Source: Pseudo-nitzschia pungens (taxonomy: Eukaryota; Bacillariophyta; Bacillariophyceae; Bacillariales; Bacillariaceae). From it: 64,000 bases of DNA. Each line of letters begins with the position of its first letter. Within the stretch, counting starts at the first letter, position 1. The stretch lies in assembly GCA_037355855.1 (NCBI GenBank), contig CM074769.1, positions 1,736,001 to 1,800,000 of the forward strand, in the 5' to 3' direction. A program made the position numbers and the translations under genes. A model generated the notes under the pieces. That model did not search any database and had not been told where the DNA came from. It saw only the letters and a list, made by a program, of their open reading frames with translations. Below are positions 20,105 through 30,346 of the stretch, piece by piece.

Positions 20105-23011
20105 TCAAATGCAACGACCGCATTTTTTGGGGCAATAGTCTGCAACCAGTGATCCCTTTGCCTTGCCTCGAGTAGCTTCTAGGTTGCATTGCTTCTTTTT
20201 TTCGACATTCTTGCACTTTAGAACATTTCCATCTGACAGCTTGAATGCCTTTGTAGAGTTTTTGCAAGAGCAACGTAAATCACAAGCCGATGGACAGTAT
20301 TCTTTGACCCTTTTCTTGGTTGTTTTATCCATCAAGCGACAACGACTCTCTGGTTTTTTGGCGGCCCAAGCACAGTTCTTTTTGGGATTCTGATTGAGTT
20401 GGAACCCAGAACTATTTTGGATGCAATGGATCTTACATGCCTTTTTGCAGTAAAGTGGGCAGAAAGACTTGACCCGAAGCTGGGAGGCTTTGTCTTTTTG
20501 CTGGCACCTACGCTTTGTATGTTCCCTCCCAACCCAGTTGCAATCCAGGCTCTTACGCCCATCCAATCGAAAGGAATGGTCATTTGTACAATCAACTGTT
20601 GGTCCTGAACTAGTAATATAACTTGGCTTTTGAGAAGGGAAATCGCTTGGGAGTCCACTTGGTTGCTCGCTGGCGGGCAAGACAATGACAGGATTTACAA
20701 AACCAGAATCTTCAAGCTCTTTTTCGACATTTCCATTCAAAATATCAAACTCAATTTTCTGATTTTCAATGATTGGATCTACCAATGAGGATGGAGTGGC
20801 TGATATAAAAACTGATATGTCAAAACAAATTTTGTTGGAAATATCTTGAGGTGCATCAAAATCACAAGCTCGCTTCAATGCAGTTACATCAACAACAACA
20901 CCAACCCGCAACAACATTCGTCCCGGTTCCTGTCCTACCCTGTTTGATACAATTAAAAGGACTGCGTCAACAACCTGTTCTTCTGTCACATCCTCTTCGA
21001 ATGCAGCAGGAAAAATTATTTGACTCGATGGAGTGATTGAAGGGCTGTTGGAAGGAATTGTAGATTGCCCTTCGGAGGATGAGTGGGCGCTAGGAGTCGA
21101 ACTTGAAATGAAAATGGAACCAGCGCTGGGCTTTGAGCTTGGATTGAGATCTTGACCTGCACTTGGGGCTGCACTGAGCAAAGCGGTGGGGAAATTCGTT
21201 GGTTGATGACTTGTGACCAAAGATGGCTCAAAACTTGGAGTCATGCTGGGAATCATGCTGGGGATCATACTGGGAATCGTACTTGGCTCTGAGCTTGGAG
21301 ATGTACTTGGTTTTTCACTCGGTAAATCGCTAGGGGAAACGCTTGGTACAATACTTGGAACATCACTTGGCTGTTGGCTTGGGGACGAAGATGGCTCAAA
21401 ACTTGGAGTCAAACTAGGAGTCATGCTGGGGATCATACTGGGAATCGTACTTGGCTCTGAGCTTGGAGATGTACTTGGTTTTTCACTCGGTAAATCGCTA
21501 GGGGAAACGCTTGGTACAATACTTGGAACATCACTTGGCTGTTGGCTTGGGGACGAAGATGGCTCAGAACTTGGAGTCAAACTAGGAGTCATGCTGGGGA
21601 TCATGCTGGGGATCATGCTGGGGATCATACTGGGAATCGTACTTGGCTCTGAGCTTGGAGATGTACTTGGTTTTTCACTCGGTAAATCGCTAGGGGAAAC
21701 GCTTGGTACAATACTTGGAACATCACTTGGCTGTTGGCTTGGGGACGAAGATGGCTCAGAACTTGGAGTCAAACTAGGAGTCATGCTGGGGATCATGTCG
21801 GGGATCATGCTGGGGATCATACTGGGAATCGTACTTGGCTCTGAGCTTGGAGATGTACTTGGTTTTTCACTCGGTAAATCGCTAGGGGAAACGCTTGGTA
21901 CAATACTTGGAACATCACTTGGCTGTTGGCTTGGGGACGAAGATGGCTCAGAACTTGGAGTCAAACTAGGAGTCATGCTGGGGATCATGTCGGGGATCAT
22001 AATGGGAATCGTACTTGGCTCTGAGCTTGGAGATGTACTTGGTGTTTCACTCGGTAAATCGCCGGGGATCATGCCGGGGATCATGCCGGGGATCATGCCG
22101 GGGATCATGTCGGGGATCATAAGGGGAATCGTACTTGGCTCTGAGCTTGGAGATGTACTTGGTGTTTCACTCGGTAAATCGCTAGGGGAAACGCTTGGTA
22201 CAATACTTGGAACATCAGACCACTAGTTGTTGTAACTGCTTGCACATTCCAGCTGTCGAGAGGCTGGTTGAAAGCTATTGCTCCTAAAAACATATTTTCC
22301 ATGGTTGTAACTGCTTGCACATTCCAACTGTCGAGAGGCTGATTGAAAGCCTCTGCTTCATAAAACATATTTTTCATGTTTCTTACTGCTTGGACATTCC
22401 AACTGCCGAGAGGCTGGTTGAAAGCCTTTGCTCCATCAAACACATTTTCCATGGTTGTAACTGCTTGCACATTCCAACTGTCAAGAGGCTGATTGAAAGC
22501 GTCTGCTCCATCAAACATAGCTTTCATGTTTGTCACTGCTTGTACATTCCAACTGTTGAGAGGCTGGTTGAAAGATATACCTTGAAACATGTATTCCATG
22601 TTTGTTACTGATGAAACATCCCAGCAACCCAGCCCTGTATTGAAGATGGGGAAGGTCGCGAAAAGGCTATGCATATTAGTGACTTGAGATACGTTCCAGC
22701 AGCCAATGATCCCATCAAATTCGCATTGGCCGACAAGGCACTTTTGTAGTTCTTGCGTCAAACGGGATCCATCATATTCAACCAGTGGACGTTCAGAAGG
22801 ACATTCTGCAGCACAACCAACTCTAACATCAGACACGGGGTCGTTGGGGAGTAAAACCAAACCCATCCAATCAGGAAGTACACCCCGAATAATTCCCGGA
22901 GCACTCATTTTTTCTCCCTGCATTTAGAGACGCAGAGGTTGCAAAGAATGGCAAACGACAAATTCTGAGTGTTGAAGAATGCAGAAGCACTGTTATCAGT
23001 AACGCATCCAT
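20105..23011 (-). CDS. DUF285/PS-stalk surface-type protein, reading frame disrupted twice
   Basis: Reading order on the minus strand: an ATG at 23011 opens a signal-peptide-like segment (M-D-A-L-L-I-T-V-L-L). After an A6 run near 22911 the frame is one base off, and a DUF285/BspA region follows (20105 side of 22923 to about 22230; repeats of the type F-N-Q-P-L-D-S-W-N-V-Q-A-V-T). Near 22215-22240 the frame changes again into PSxx repeats (to about 21030). Next is a globular stretch of about 130 residues I do not recognise. The last part is three Cys-rich repeats of the form C-x5-F-x-L...C-x-W...R-C...Y-C-P-x2-C (ShK-like spacing). It is probably cell-surface or wall associated. The DUF285 block lacks the C-terminal cap seen in the larger relative at 54-64 kb. 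This may be a real lesion or an assembly collapse in repeats. Confidence 0.7.
21228..22205 (-). repeat. PSxx-encoding repeat array with 168/192-bp higher-order units
   Basis: 12-bp tetrapeptide units are grouped in larger blocks. The word GGGGACGAAG recurs at 21381, 21549, 21741 and 21933, with spacings of 168, 192 and 192 bp, all multiples of 12. The block encodes P-S-D-L-P-S-E-K-P-S-T-S-P-S type units plus variable numbers of P-S-M-I. Confidence 0.85.
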
Positions 23012-23383
23012 CACAAACCATAGAATACGACAAAGATAGTAGAAAAGTCCCAAAAGCTGACACCAATTTCTCTCGTAGAAATTCGTACTTATAGATCTAG
23101 AAATGGGTGTCAGTTTTTAGGAATTCAATAGTAGCACTGACAGATCAAGCCAGAAACATGGTGTAGATGTGCCGTGGTTCGTTTGCCTAGGCAGCATTAT
23201 TTTCTGCCAACCATCGCTGTGGAGAACGTGCCGTAACGTACAAATTTTTGGACAAATTGGTCTTTAAGTGCGGACGGAAGGTATACGAAAACAAAGCTGT
23301 GTTTCGAATTCTATTATTTATTTGTAACAACACAGAACAAGGTTGTTAAGTAATAAGAAACAGAAAGTGAGCGCAACAGTACC

Positions 23384-26300
23384 TGTCGTATCTCTGGAAA
23401 CCAGAAGAAAACGACCGAAGATAGAAGATAGAAATAGTTGTGTTGATAATTTCTGAATTAAGGAATTATGAATGAAATTAGATAAAAGATAAAATAGAAT
23501 GTTTCTCGTACAACGCCGTGTTGAAAGAATTCAAACAGACGTAGAGAAACTCGGAATGGTCTTGAAGAACATAAAGAACAGTTCTTCAAAGAACCTAGAG
23601 TCATAGAGAACCTGAGTCGGGGACATCAGTCATAGAGAACCTTGAAGTTGATAGAAACATTGTTTTGTTTCTTAAAATATAAATGGTTTGTTTCTTGTAT
23701 ATTTCTTGTGTGTCGTAGTTTTGGGACATACGACATTATCTTTCTTCTCGAGATAGATCTTGTTGAACTTGGAAAGATCTCATGGGGAATGATAAGGCTT
23801 GATACGTCTGAGATTAATCCGTTCAATGATATGCTCATTGCGAAGGAAAGATACAGTACCATTGGTGTGGACTTGAGTGATGGTAAATGGGCCAATTGCT
23901 CTGGAACCAAGCGCATCAGTCTTGTAGTTGAAGATCATGATCTGATCACCAATGTTGTAGTCATGGTGTTTACGACGCTTGTTTTCTCTGAGCGCATTCT
24001 GATCAATAACAGATTGGCGTTTGGATCTGAGGAGTTTGATATCAGTGATGATAGGGATTGGAAGGAACATATCACGATGGAAGGCAATAGCTCCAGGTGA
24101 AACACCAAATGTTTTATGCACAGTGCATCTGACAGCAAATTGAGCAGAGGCAAAAACATTGTCAATGAGGTCAATAGCTTGTTGCAAATCCTGAGGAGGA
24201 TTAGCATGAAGTTCAGTGCGCATGGCGGATTTCATAGTATCATGCACACGTTCCAAAACAGCATTGGCTTGAGGATTTTTGACTGTGGTTGGAACAGGCT
24301 TGATGTCAAGGTTAATAAGGTGAGATTGAAAATCAACATTGAGGTATTCAGAACCTTGATCAAAAATGCATCTGCTGGGTTTTGGATAGCGAGAAAGCCA
24401 TGCATCGTTTAATGCATAGATGGACATTTTACCTGAGGGATTCATCTGTGGAGCACGTTTGATTTCAAGGAGGTTAGTGCACATATCCATAATGGTGAAA
24501 CCATTAAATTCAACATTACCAATATTTGGGATATTGACATTCCAAGGGCCAATGGTGTCAATTGCAATAGTTTCCCAAGGGATGGAGAGTTCTTCACGAG
24601 TTGCAAGATGCCCATAAGAAATGTGGGTATTTTTGTGGCGTTGACAAGCATCACAAGTCTTGCAATATTCAGCAACAGCATCCTTGAGGCCTGGAGAATA
24701 AATGTGGATGGATATAGTTCGTGTCAAACGTTCAGCGCCTGCATGACCAAGTACATGATGATACCAGTTGATGGTGTCTTGGACAAGCGCATTTGGAAGG
24801 ACAATTTTGGTTTGGTTGTTTTTAGAATAAACCTTGAGTTCAGTACCAGCGAAATCTTTGGTAGAATAATGCTTGGTGTTCTGGATGGTGGAATCTGCTG
24901 CTTGAGCCTTGGAGAGAGCATCAAAACACAGAGGATATGCAGGAAGATCTGCAGGGTAATTGATAAAAAGATCAGCAATGGAAAGATCGGAAGTGTCAAC
25001 CTTGGAGATTGGCTGAGTGTTTGGATCTTTGGAATCTTTGGAAGGAGAAACAGAAGGCAAACCCTGCTCCTCCTCCAAGGGAAGGCGCGAGAGGGCATCA
25101 GCGAGGATGTTGTCTTTGCCTTGGATGAACTTGAAAACAGGACTGAAATCTTCAAGGAGCATGCGCCAGGTCATAATTCTGTTGGATTGGAGATTTTGAC
25201 GAGTGAGGTTTTCATGGTCAGTGTAAACAATAATAATTGCACCCCAAAGAATAGTCCGGTATTCTTTGAAGACTTCCACAATGCAAAGCATTTCTTTGTC
25301 AATGGTTGGATATTTGAGTTGAGTGGAAGTGAGTTTCCTGGAGAAGCATGCAACAATTTTACCATTTTGAATAATCACAGCACCAAGTTGATAATCGGAG
25401 GCATCAGTGTAGACATCATAAGGGAGATTAGGATCAGGATATGTGAGGAGAATTTCCTCAGCAATCATGGTTTTGGCAGCTTTGAAGGCAGCAAGCAATT
25501 CAGGAGTTGGCTTGACCGGTCCACGAGCCTTGCCAGAGAGGGCAGTGAGAGGAGCCAAAATCTCAGCGCGCTTGCGCCAATGAGCCCGATAAAAATTAAT
25601 CATGCCAATGAAGGAACGCAGATCAGTGGTGCTTTGTGGGAAAGCAAGTTTCAAAATGGGAGCAATCTTGTTGGGATTTGGAAGAATGCCAGTGGTGGTG
25701 ATGATATGTCCAAGCCAAGGAGCGCGTTGTTGGAACCAGTGGCATTTGGCAGGCTTAACAGAGAAGTTGTTGGCTTGCAGGATGGACAAAACAGTGGAGA
25801 CAGTTTTGCAGTGAGATTGAAAGTCAGGCGAGAAGATACCAATGTCATCAATATAGACTTCAACACTGTTGAGGTTGATAAAAAGGGATTCCATACAGCC
25901 TTGCGCCCAGCTTGGAGAGTTGAGGAAGCCCATTGGGAGTCTGAGCAATCTGAATTTGCCAAAAGGAGTGACAAGCACACAGAGCCAAGTGGAAGGCTCA
26001 TCCAATTTGAAGGTATGGAATTGCATGCTGACATCAATAAGGGTGACATATTTGAACCCACGGCGGCGATGGAAGATATCCTGGATCTTGGGCAATGGAT
26101 AGTGGAGTTTTTTGGTGACTTTGTTAAGCTCTCGAAAATCAGAAATGATTCTGCAGGAGCCATCCGGCTTGGGGACAACAAATGTGGGCATACCCCATTC
26201 AGTTGCATAGCAGCGTTCAAGAATGCCAAGTTTTACCTGCCGAAGGAGTTCAGTTTTAACAGCGTCCTGTTGGTGGATAGGGATACTGTAGGGCTGCTTG

Positions 26301-29067
26301 ATATGATATGGTTTTGCACCCGGTTGGAGTTCAATGTGGAATTCCTTGTGGGGGAAAATCCCAAGTTCTCTGTGAGAGAGACCTTCAAACAGAGGATGGT
26401 GTTTGGAGAGAATCTGAAGCAACTGGGATTGTTGGTCAGTGGAAAGATGGTTTTGGTTGGAAACCAGTTCTTGCAAATCAGTTTTCTCATATTTGGTTGC
26501 ACTATCAACGTAGGATTGAGAGGTTTGCGCGATGTAGGCTTCAGCAATGGAGTAGGGTTCATTGCTGATGATCTTCTGAACCAAGGTTTGATTGGTGAAG
26601 TAGGATCTTGGATGGAAGGGCATATCCTTATCAAACCAAGAAACAAGGGAGGCTTCAAAATCCATTTTGATGGCAAGCTTCTTCATAGTGGCACGTCCGA
26701 TGATCAAATCGTAGTACATGTTGTCAACCACAAAACAAGTCAAGTGCTTAACACGCCTGGAATAAGAGAGTTCTGGAAACATAATGTCAGTAAGATAAAC
26801 ATATTCAGCGCATTTAAACTTGCCATTGGGAGTATCCAATCCAATTGGAGATTCAAGGACATGGATGGGAATGGTTCTGGGGATTTGCTTTTTGGAGATT
26901 AATTCAAATGTGGAGCCACTATCAAAGAGGGTTTTGAAATAAAATTTGCCGGAGATATCGTTGATGGATTTGCATGTAGTCAATGTAGTGGGAGCCAAAT
27001 CAGTGCAAGGTTTGGAAATCAGTGGTTCAAATGGTTCAGGATTTGGATCTGGTGGAGCTGGAGATAGAACAATGGAAGGATCATGTGGATCAGCAGGGGC
27101 TGTGAACACTTCAGCAAGAGGTGTATCATCAGCAGTGGATGGTTGAATTGGAAAGCGTTGGAGATCCTGATGATAATAGGTGTCATCAATTTCAGCGTTG
27201 ACATGAAAGAGGTCAACCCAAACGTCTTCAGGTGGAGAAATAAAGGTGCAAACATGACCATCACCAGAAGAAGGCGGATTGCTGGGACCAGTTGTCACTG
27301 AAGAAGGGCGAGAGCTGTTTGCAGAGCCTGTTGCTGCGTTTGCATCAGCTGAAGACCGATTGTTGTTGTTGTTGTTAGAAGGACCACGACGCTTGCCATT
27401 AGGATTGTCAATGTTTTTGAAACATTGACCCCAAGTATGGTTGCTACCAGGATGAATAGGACATGGGTCTGTATCCTTGATTCTGTTGTTGGAATTAGAG
27501 TTGGAACTGGCGGAAGAATTCTGTGAGGAATTGTTGTTGTTGTTCGAACGCCGACCGTTGTTGTTGCCAGAACGACGGTTGTTGTTGTTCCGATTTTTAC
27601 CAGTTTGTCTGTTGGAGGACTTGTTGGAATTGTTGGTGTTGTTGCTGTTGTTGTTGTTCCTACGATTGGCCTTGGTACAATAACGTTCCATTCTTGTGAT
27701 AATATCAGCAAGAGTATCATCATAGGGTGAATGATGATCTTCGTAGGTGTCTTTCCAATCGGAAGGCATGGAATCATAAATGAGGCTTTTAAAATCATCC
27801 TCAGGAATGATGGCATCTGCAGCAGTGGTTGGAGCACCAGGTAACAAGGGAAGCACCACATTGTTATGGTAAGTGACCAAGGAAACAAAGCTGGAAACAG
27901 TCATGGAAGTGGTCTTTTTGATCTGAGAAAGGAATCGTTTGTGGTTTCGATAGACGTCATCGTTGTTAGAGAACTTGAACCGAATGAAGGCACGAACGTC
28001 GTCGTCAAAATGAGGCACCGTTTCAGTATGTCCAATGATGTTGGTTCTCCACCAAGTCTTATCAGAATAGTTTCGTAGAATGTCTGGGAACTTGGCATAG
28101 AGTTTTGGGCCTGTTGTCCAACCCATGGCATGACGCGCTTCAGTAAATTCATAAATAGAATGAAGCAATTGTAAGAGAGTGGACGTTGTAGTGATAAAGG
28201 ATACCTTTATCTTAGTTGTTTCAGTCTCAGTTTCAGTGGTTATAACACGTTTGTACTCAGCCTTTTCAAGTTCTTCTGGTTCGAAGTCGAACTTAAATGG
28301 AAGAGGTGTAATAGAAGACATGGTTGTTGCTGGGTAATGCTGGGTATGTGTAGGTATATATGTGTTGGTATATATATATATAAGTGAGAAGGTATTGGTG
28401 GATACCTTAGACAACTTGTAGTTAAGGGAAGTAGTTGTCAAGTGTTGTCGGAGAACCTTAAGCTTGTTTGCTTAAGTATAAAAAAATAAACTTAAAAATA
28501 AATGACCAAAGGTATGAATGACCGAAGGTATGAATGACCGAAGGTTGGTATGATGTTGGTAACCTTAACCTTGGAAGGTATGGTATGGTACGTGTTGAGG
28601 TACCGTAAGGTTAAATGGTATGAGTAGGTTAATTATCCGGATGAAGATAGGTTAAGAATTATAATCAATTCAAAGAATTGACAATGGTGGTCGTTGTAAT
28701 CGACTGTAATTACAGTGTCGTATCTCTGGAAACCAGAAGAAAACGACCGAAGATAGAAGATAGAAATAGTTGTGTTGATAATTTTTGAATTAAAGAATTA
28801 TGAATGAAATTAGATAAAAGATAAAATAGAATGTTTCTCGTACAAAGCCGTGTTGAAAGAATTCAAACAGACGTAGAGAAACTCGGAATGGTCTTGAAGA
28901 ACATAAAGAACAGTTCTTCAAAGAACCTAGAGTCATAGAGAACCTGAGTCGGGGACATCAGTCATAGAGAACCTTGAAGTTGATAGAAACATTGTTTTGT
29001 TTCTTAAAATATAAATGGTTTGTTTCTTGTATATTTCTTGTGTGTCGTAGTTTTGGGACATACGACA
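23384..29067 (-). mobile_element. Complete Ty3/gypsy element A, inserted in the copia 5' LTR
   Basis: Two 352-bp LTRs (23384-23735 and 28716-29067) begin TGTCGTAT and end ATACGACA. A perfect 5-bp target duplication GTACC flanks it (23379-23383, 29068-29072). A purine tract (GAGAAGAAAGATAA on the minus strand) abuts the 3' LTR. The two LTRs differ at three positions that I could see. One long open polyprotein is inside. Element B at 34812 is nearly identical in opposite orientation. Confidence 0.95.
23780..28321 (-). CDS. Ty3/gypsy Gag-Pol polyprotein, element A
   Basis: A single frame of 1513 residues from the ATG at 28321; the frame is open further upstream but has no ATG there. Order: gag with Asn-rich linker and a Cys/His motif (C-P-I-H-P-G-S-N-H-T-W-G-Q-C, near 285), protease (F-D-S-G-S-T, near 468), reverse transcriptase (L-I-D-V-S-M and Y-I-D-D, near 762 and 823). 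RNase H follows (Y-T-D-A-S-D; Y-T-D-H-E-N), then integrase with an HHCC finger (H-H-V-L-G-H...C-D-A-C) and the D-D-E triad (I-D-T-I-G; D-Q-G-S-E; A-V-L-E-R). All catalytic motifs are present, so it may be active. No chromodomain is visible after the integrase. It differs from copy B by a few residues; for example B has one extra Q in V-Y-T-D-Q-H-E-N and a longer Asn run. Confidence 0.97.
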   Translation of the reverse strand: MSSITPLPFKFDFEPEELEKAEYKRVITTETETETTKIKVSFITTTSTLLQLLHSIYEFTEARHAMGWTTGPKLYAKFPDILRNYSDKTWWRTNIIGHTETVPHFDDDVRAFIRFKFSNNDDVYRNHKRFLSQIKKTTSMTVSSFVSLVTYHNNVVLPLLPGAPTTAADAIIPEDDFKSLIYDSMPSDWKDTYEDHHSPYDDTLADIITRMERYCTKANRRNNNNSNNTNNSNKSSNRQTGKNRNNNNRRSGNNNGRRSNNNNNSSQNSSASSNSNSNNRIKDTDPCPIHPGSNHTWGQCFKNIDNPNGKRRGPSNNNNNNRSSADANAATGSANSSRPSSVTTGPSNPPSSGDGHVCTFISPPEDVWVDLFHVNAEIDDTYYHQDLQRFPIQPSTADDTPLAEVFTAPADPHDPSIVLSPAPPDPNPEPFEPLISKPCTDLAPTTLTTCKSINDISGKFYFKTLFDSGSTFELISKKQIPRTIPIHVLESPIGLDTPNGKFKCAEYVYLTDIMFPELSYSRRVKHLTCFVVDNMYYDLIIGRATMKKLAIKMDFEASLVSWFDKDMPFHPRSYFTNQTLVQKIISNEPYSIAEAYIAQTSQSYVDSATKYEKTDLQELVSNQNHLSTDQQSQLLQILSKHHPLFEGLSHRELGIFPHKEFHIELQPGAKPYHIKQPYSIPIHQQDAVKTELLRQVKLGILERCYATEWGMPTFVVPKPDGSCRIISDFRELNKVTKKLHYPLPKIQDIFHRRRGFKYVTLIDVSMQFHTFKLDEPSTWLCVLVTPFGKFRLLRLPMGFLNSPSWAQGCMESLFINLNSVEVYIDDIGIFSPDFQSHCKTVSTVLSILQANNFSVKPAKCHWFQQRAPWLGHIITTTGILPNPNKIAPILKLAFPQSTTDLRSFIGMINFYRAHWRKRAEILAPLTALSGKARGPVKPTPELLAAFKAAKTMIAEEILLTYPDPNLPYDVYTDASDYQLGAVIIQNGKIVACFSRKLTSTQLKYPTIDKEMLCIVEVFKEYRTILWGAIIIVYTDHENLTRQNLQSNRIMTWRMLLEDFSPVFKFIQGKDNILADALSRLPLEEEQGLPSVSPSKDSKDPNTQPISKVDTSDLSIADLFINYPADLPAYPLCFDALSKAQAADSTIQNTKHYSTKDFAGTELKVYSKNNQTKIVLPNALVQDTINWYHHVLGHAGAERLTRTISIHIYSPGLKDAVAEYCKTCDACQRHKNTHISYGHLATREELSIPWETIAIDTIGPWNVNIPNIGNVEFNGFTIMDMCTNLLEIKRAPQMNPSGKMSIYALNDAWLSRYPKPSRCIFDQGSEYLNVDFQSHLINLDIKPVPTTVKNPQANAVLERVHDTMKSAMRTELHANPPQDLQQAIDLIDNVFASAQFAVRCTVHKTFGVSPGAIAFHRDMFLPIPIITDIKLLRSKRQSVIDQNALRENKRRKHHDYNIGDQIMIFNYKTDALGSRAIGPFTITQVHTNGTVSFLRNEHIIERINLRRIKPYHSP

Positions 29068-29557
29068 GTACCGCGCGTAGAAACAGACAGTGAGCGCAAC
29101 AGTATCGCGCGTAGAAACAGACAGTGAGCGCAACAGTATCGCGCGTAGAAACAGAAAGAAGTCGTGCAACAGTATCGCACGCACATACAAAGAAACCGCG
29201 CCCAGAGGTGCGCAAGATATTGAAGTATCCAAAGAACACAGTTGAAGTATTAACCGAAGAAGATAAAGAACCGAGCAACATACAATTATCGAGAGTTATC
29301 ATGTAAAGAGAGAAAACACATGATTCGATAGATAGAACAATAAGAGCTCATAATTTCCAGTTATACAACTTGTTGATTAACAGTCGCAGATCGCAATAAA
29401 ATTACATACTCTACCACACGAATTATTCAACTGACGCGTTATTCGATACTCAACAATTCGAAACACGCACGATTGAAAATTCTTTTTATTTTTAACTGGA
29501 ACACGATCATACCCTAAAACTTAAAAAAAAAAAAAATATATATATATATATCCCAAC

Positions 29558-30346
29558 ATGTCCTTCGACGCCGACCTATCCGTCAACATCAACGAAACAT
29601 ACCACTTCTCTTTCACCCAAGCGATTACAGGAGCAATCAAATGGTTGTTCACACCTAAACCTCAACCCATGAGTACTGAAGAGACCCTACGAGACAAGAT
29701 CACGAAACTAGAGAAGGAACTCGAAAAGAAAGAAGAACGCGAAGGGTTTCAGACACTCCGTGTAGGAGATGTGAAGACATTCGACGGATGCCAATCGAAC
29801 TGGGTCAAATGGAAAGCTGAAGCGGAGAGTGTGTTATACGGTACTGGGTTCAAAAAGGTTATGAACAGCAGAGAGGAAGCCGACAAGGATCCAAACCGAA
29901 ACCACGTCTTATACTCCACCATCGCAGCGGCCACATGCAACGGGCGAGCATATTCGCAGGTTAATCAATACCGAGATGAGACGGATGGACATGGTGCATG
30001 GAATGAACTCCTTAATTGGTACGACTCCAAATCCCAGCAAGAATCTCATGCTGAGACACTCCGTCTGAAGCTTTCGAACGTCAAATTGTATGAAGGCGGT
30101 GACATTGCAGATTATATCAACCGTTTTGAGTTGATTTACTACGAGCTCCACCGTATCCCAAATTTTGGCATTCGAGAATGCGAAGCCAAGAGCCTCTTCA
30201 TCCAGAATATCCACGACTCCTCTCTGGACTACACAACCAACAGCATGGTGGAACATCAGTCCACTCTGACCCTGAAAGACCTTGTCCTGAAACTCCGTAA
30301 GCAAGAACAAGCGAATATTCGGAAAGGGATTGCCCGTCGTGCATGA
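29558..30346 (+). CDS. Ty1/copia Gag, first frame
   Basis: 262 residues from an ATG that follows an A-rich and (TA)n leader. It has a charged coiled segment (E-T-L-R-D-K-I-T-K-L-E-K-E-L-E-K-K-E) and a UBN2-like copia gag core (F-D-G-C-Q-S-N-W-V-K-W-K-A-E-A-E, W-N-E-L-L-N-W-Y-D and L-R-L-K-L-S-N-V-K). The frame stops at a TGA just where the homologous continuation begins in the +1 frame. This is either programmed frameshifting or a single-base lesion. Confidence 0.8.
   Translation: MSFDADLSVNINETYHFSFTQAITGAIKWLFTPKPQPMSTEETLRDKITKLEKELEKKEEREGFQTLRVGDVKTFDGCQSNWVKWKAEAESVLYGTGFKKVMNSREEADKDPNRNHVLYSTIAAATCNGRAYSQVNQYRDETDGHGAWNELLNWYDSKSQQESHAETLRLKLSNVKLYEGGDIADYINRFELIYYELHRIPNFGIRECEAKSLFIQNIHDSSLDYTTNSMVEHQSTLTLKDLVLKLRKQEQANIRKGIARRA

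Noticed and set aside
21213..22226. A 337-residue plus-strand frame of L-G-x-x-L-G type
   Set aside because: Antisense shadow of the smaller PSxx array, for the same reason.
22871..23008. An intron joining the signal-peptide segment to the DUF285 block
   Set aside because: I found no GT-AG pair of reasonable length; a one-base indel at the A6 run explains the frame change more simply.
24608..26902. A 764-residue plus-strand frame in element A (and its twin at 36986-39283 minus in element B)
   Set aside because: Antisense of the pol region. It is conserved between A and B only because the two DNA copies are nearly identical.
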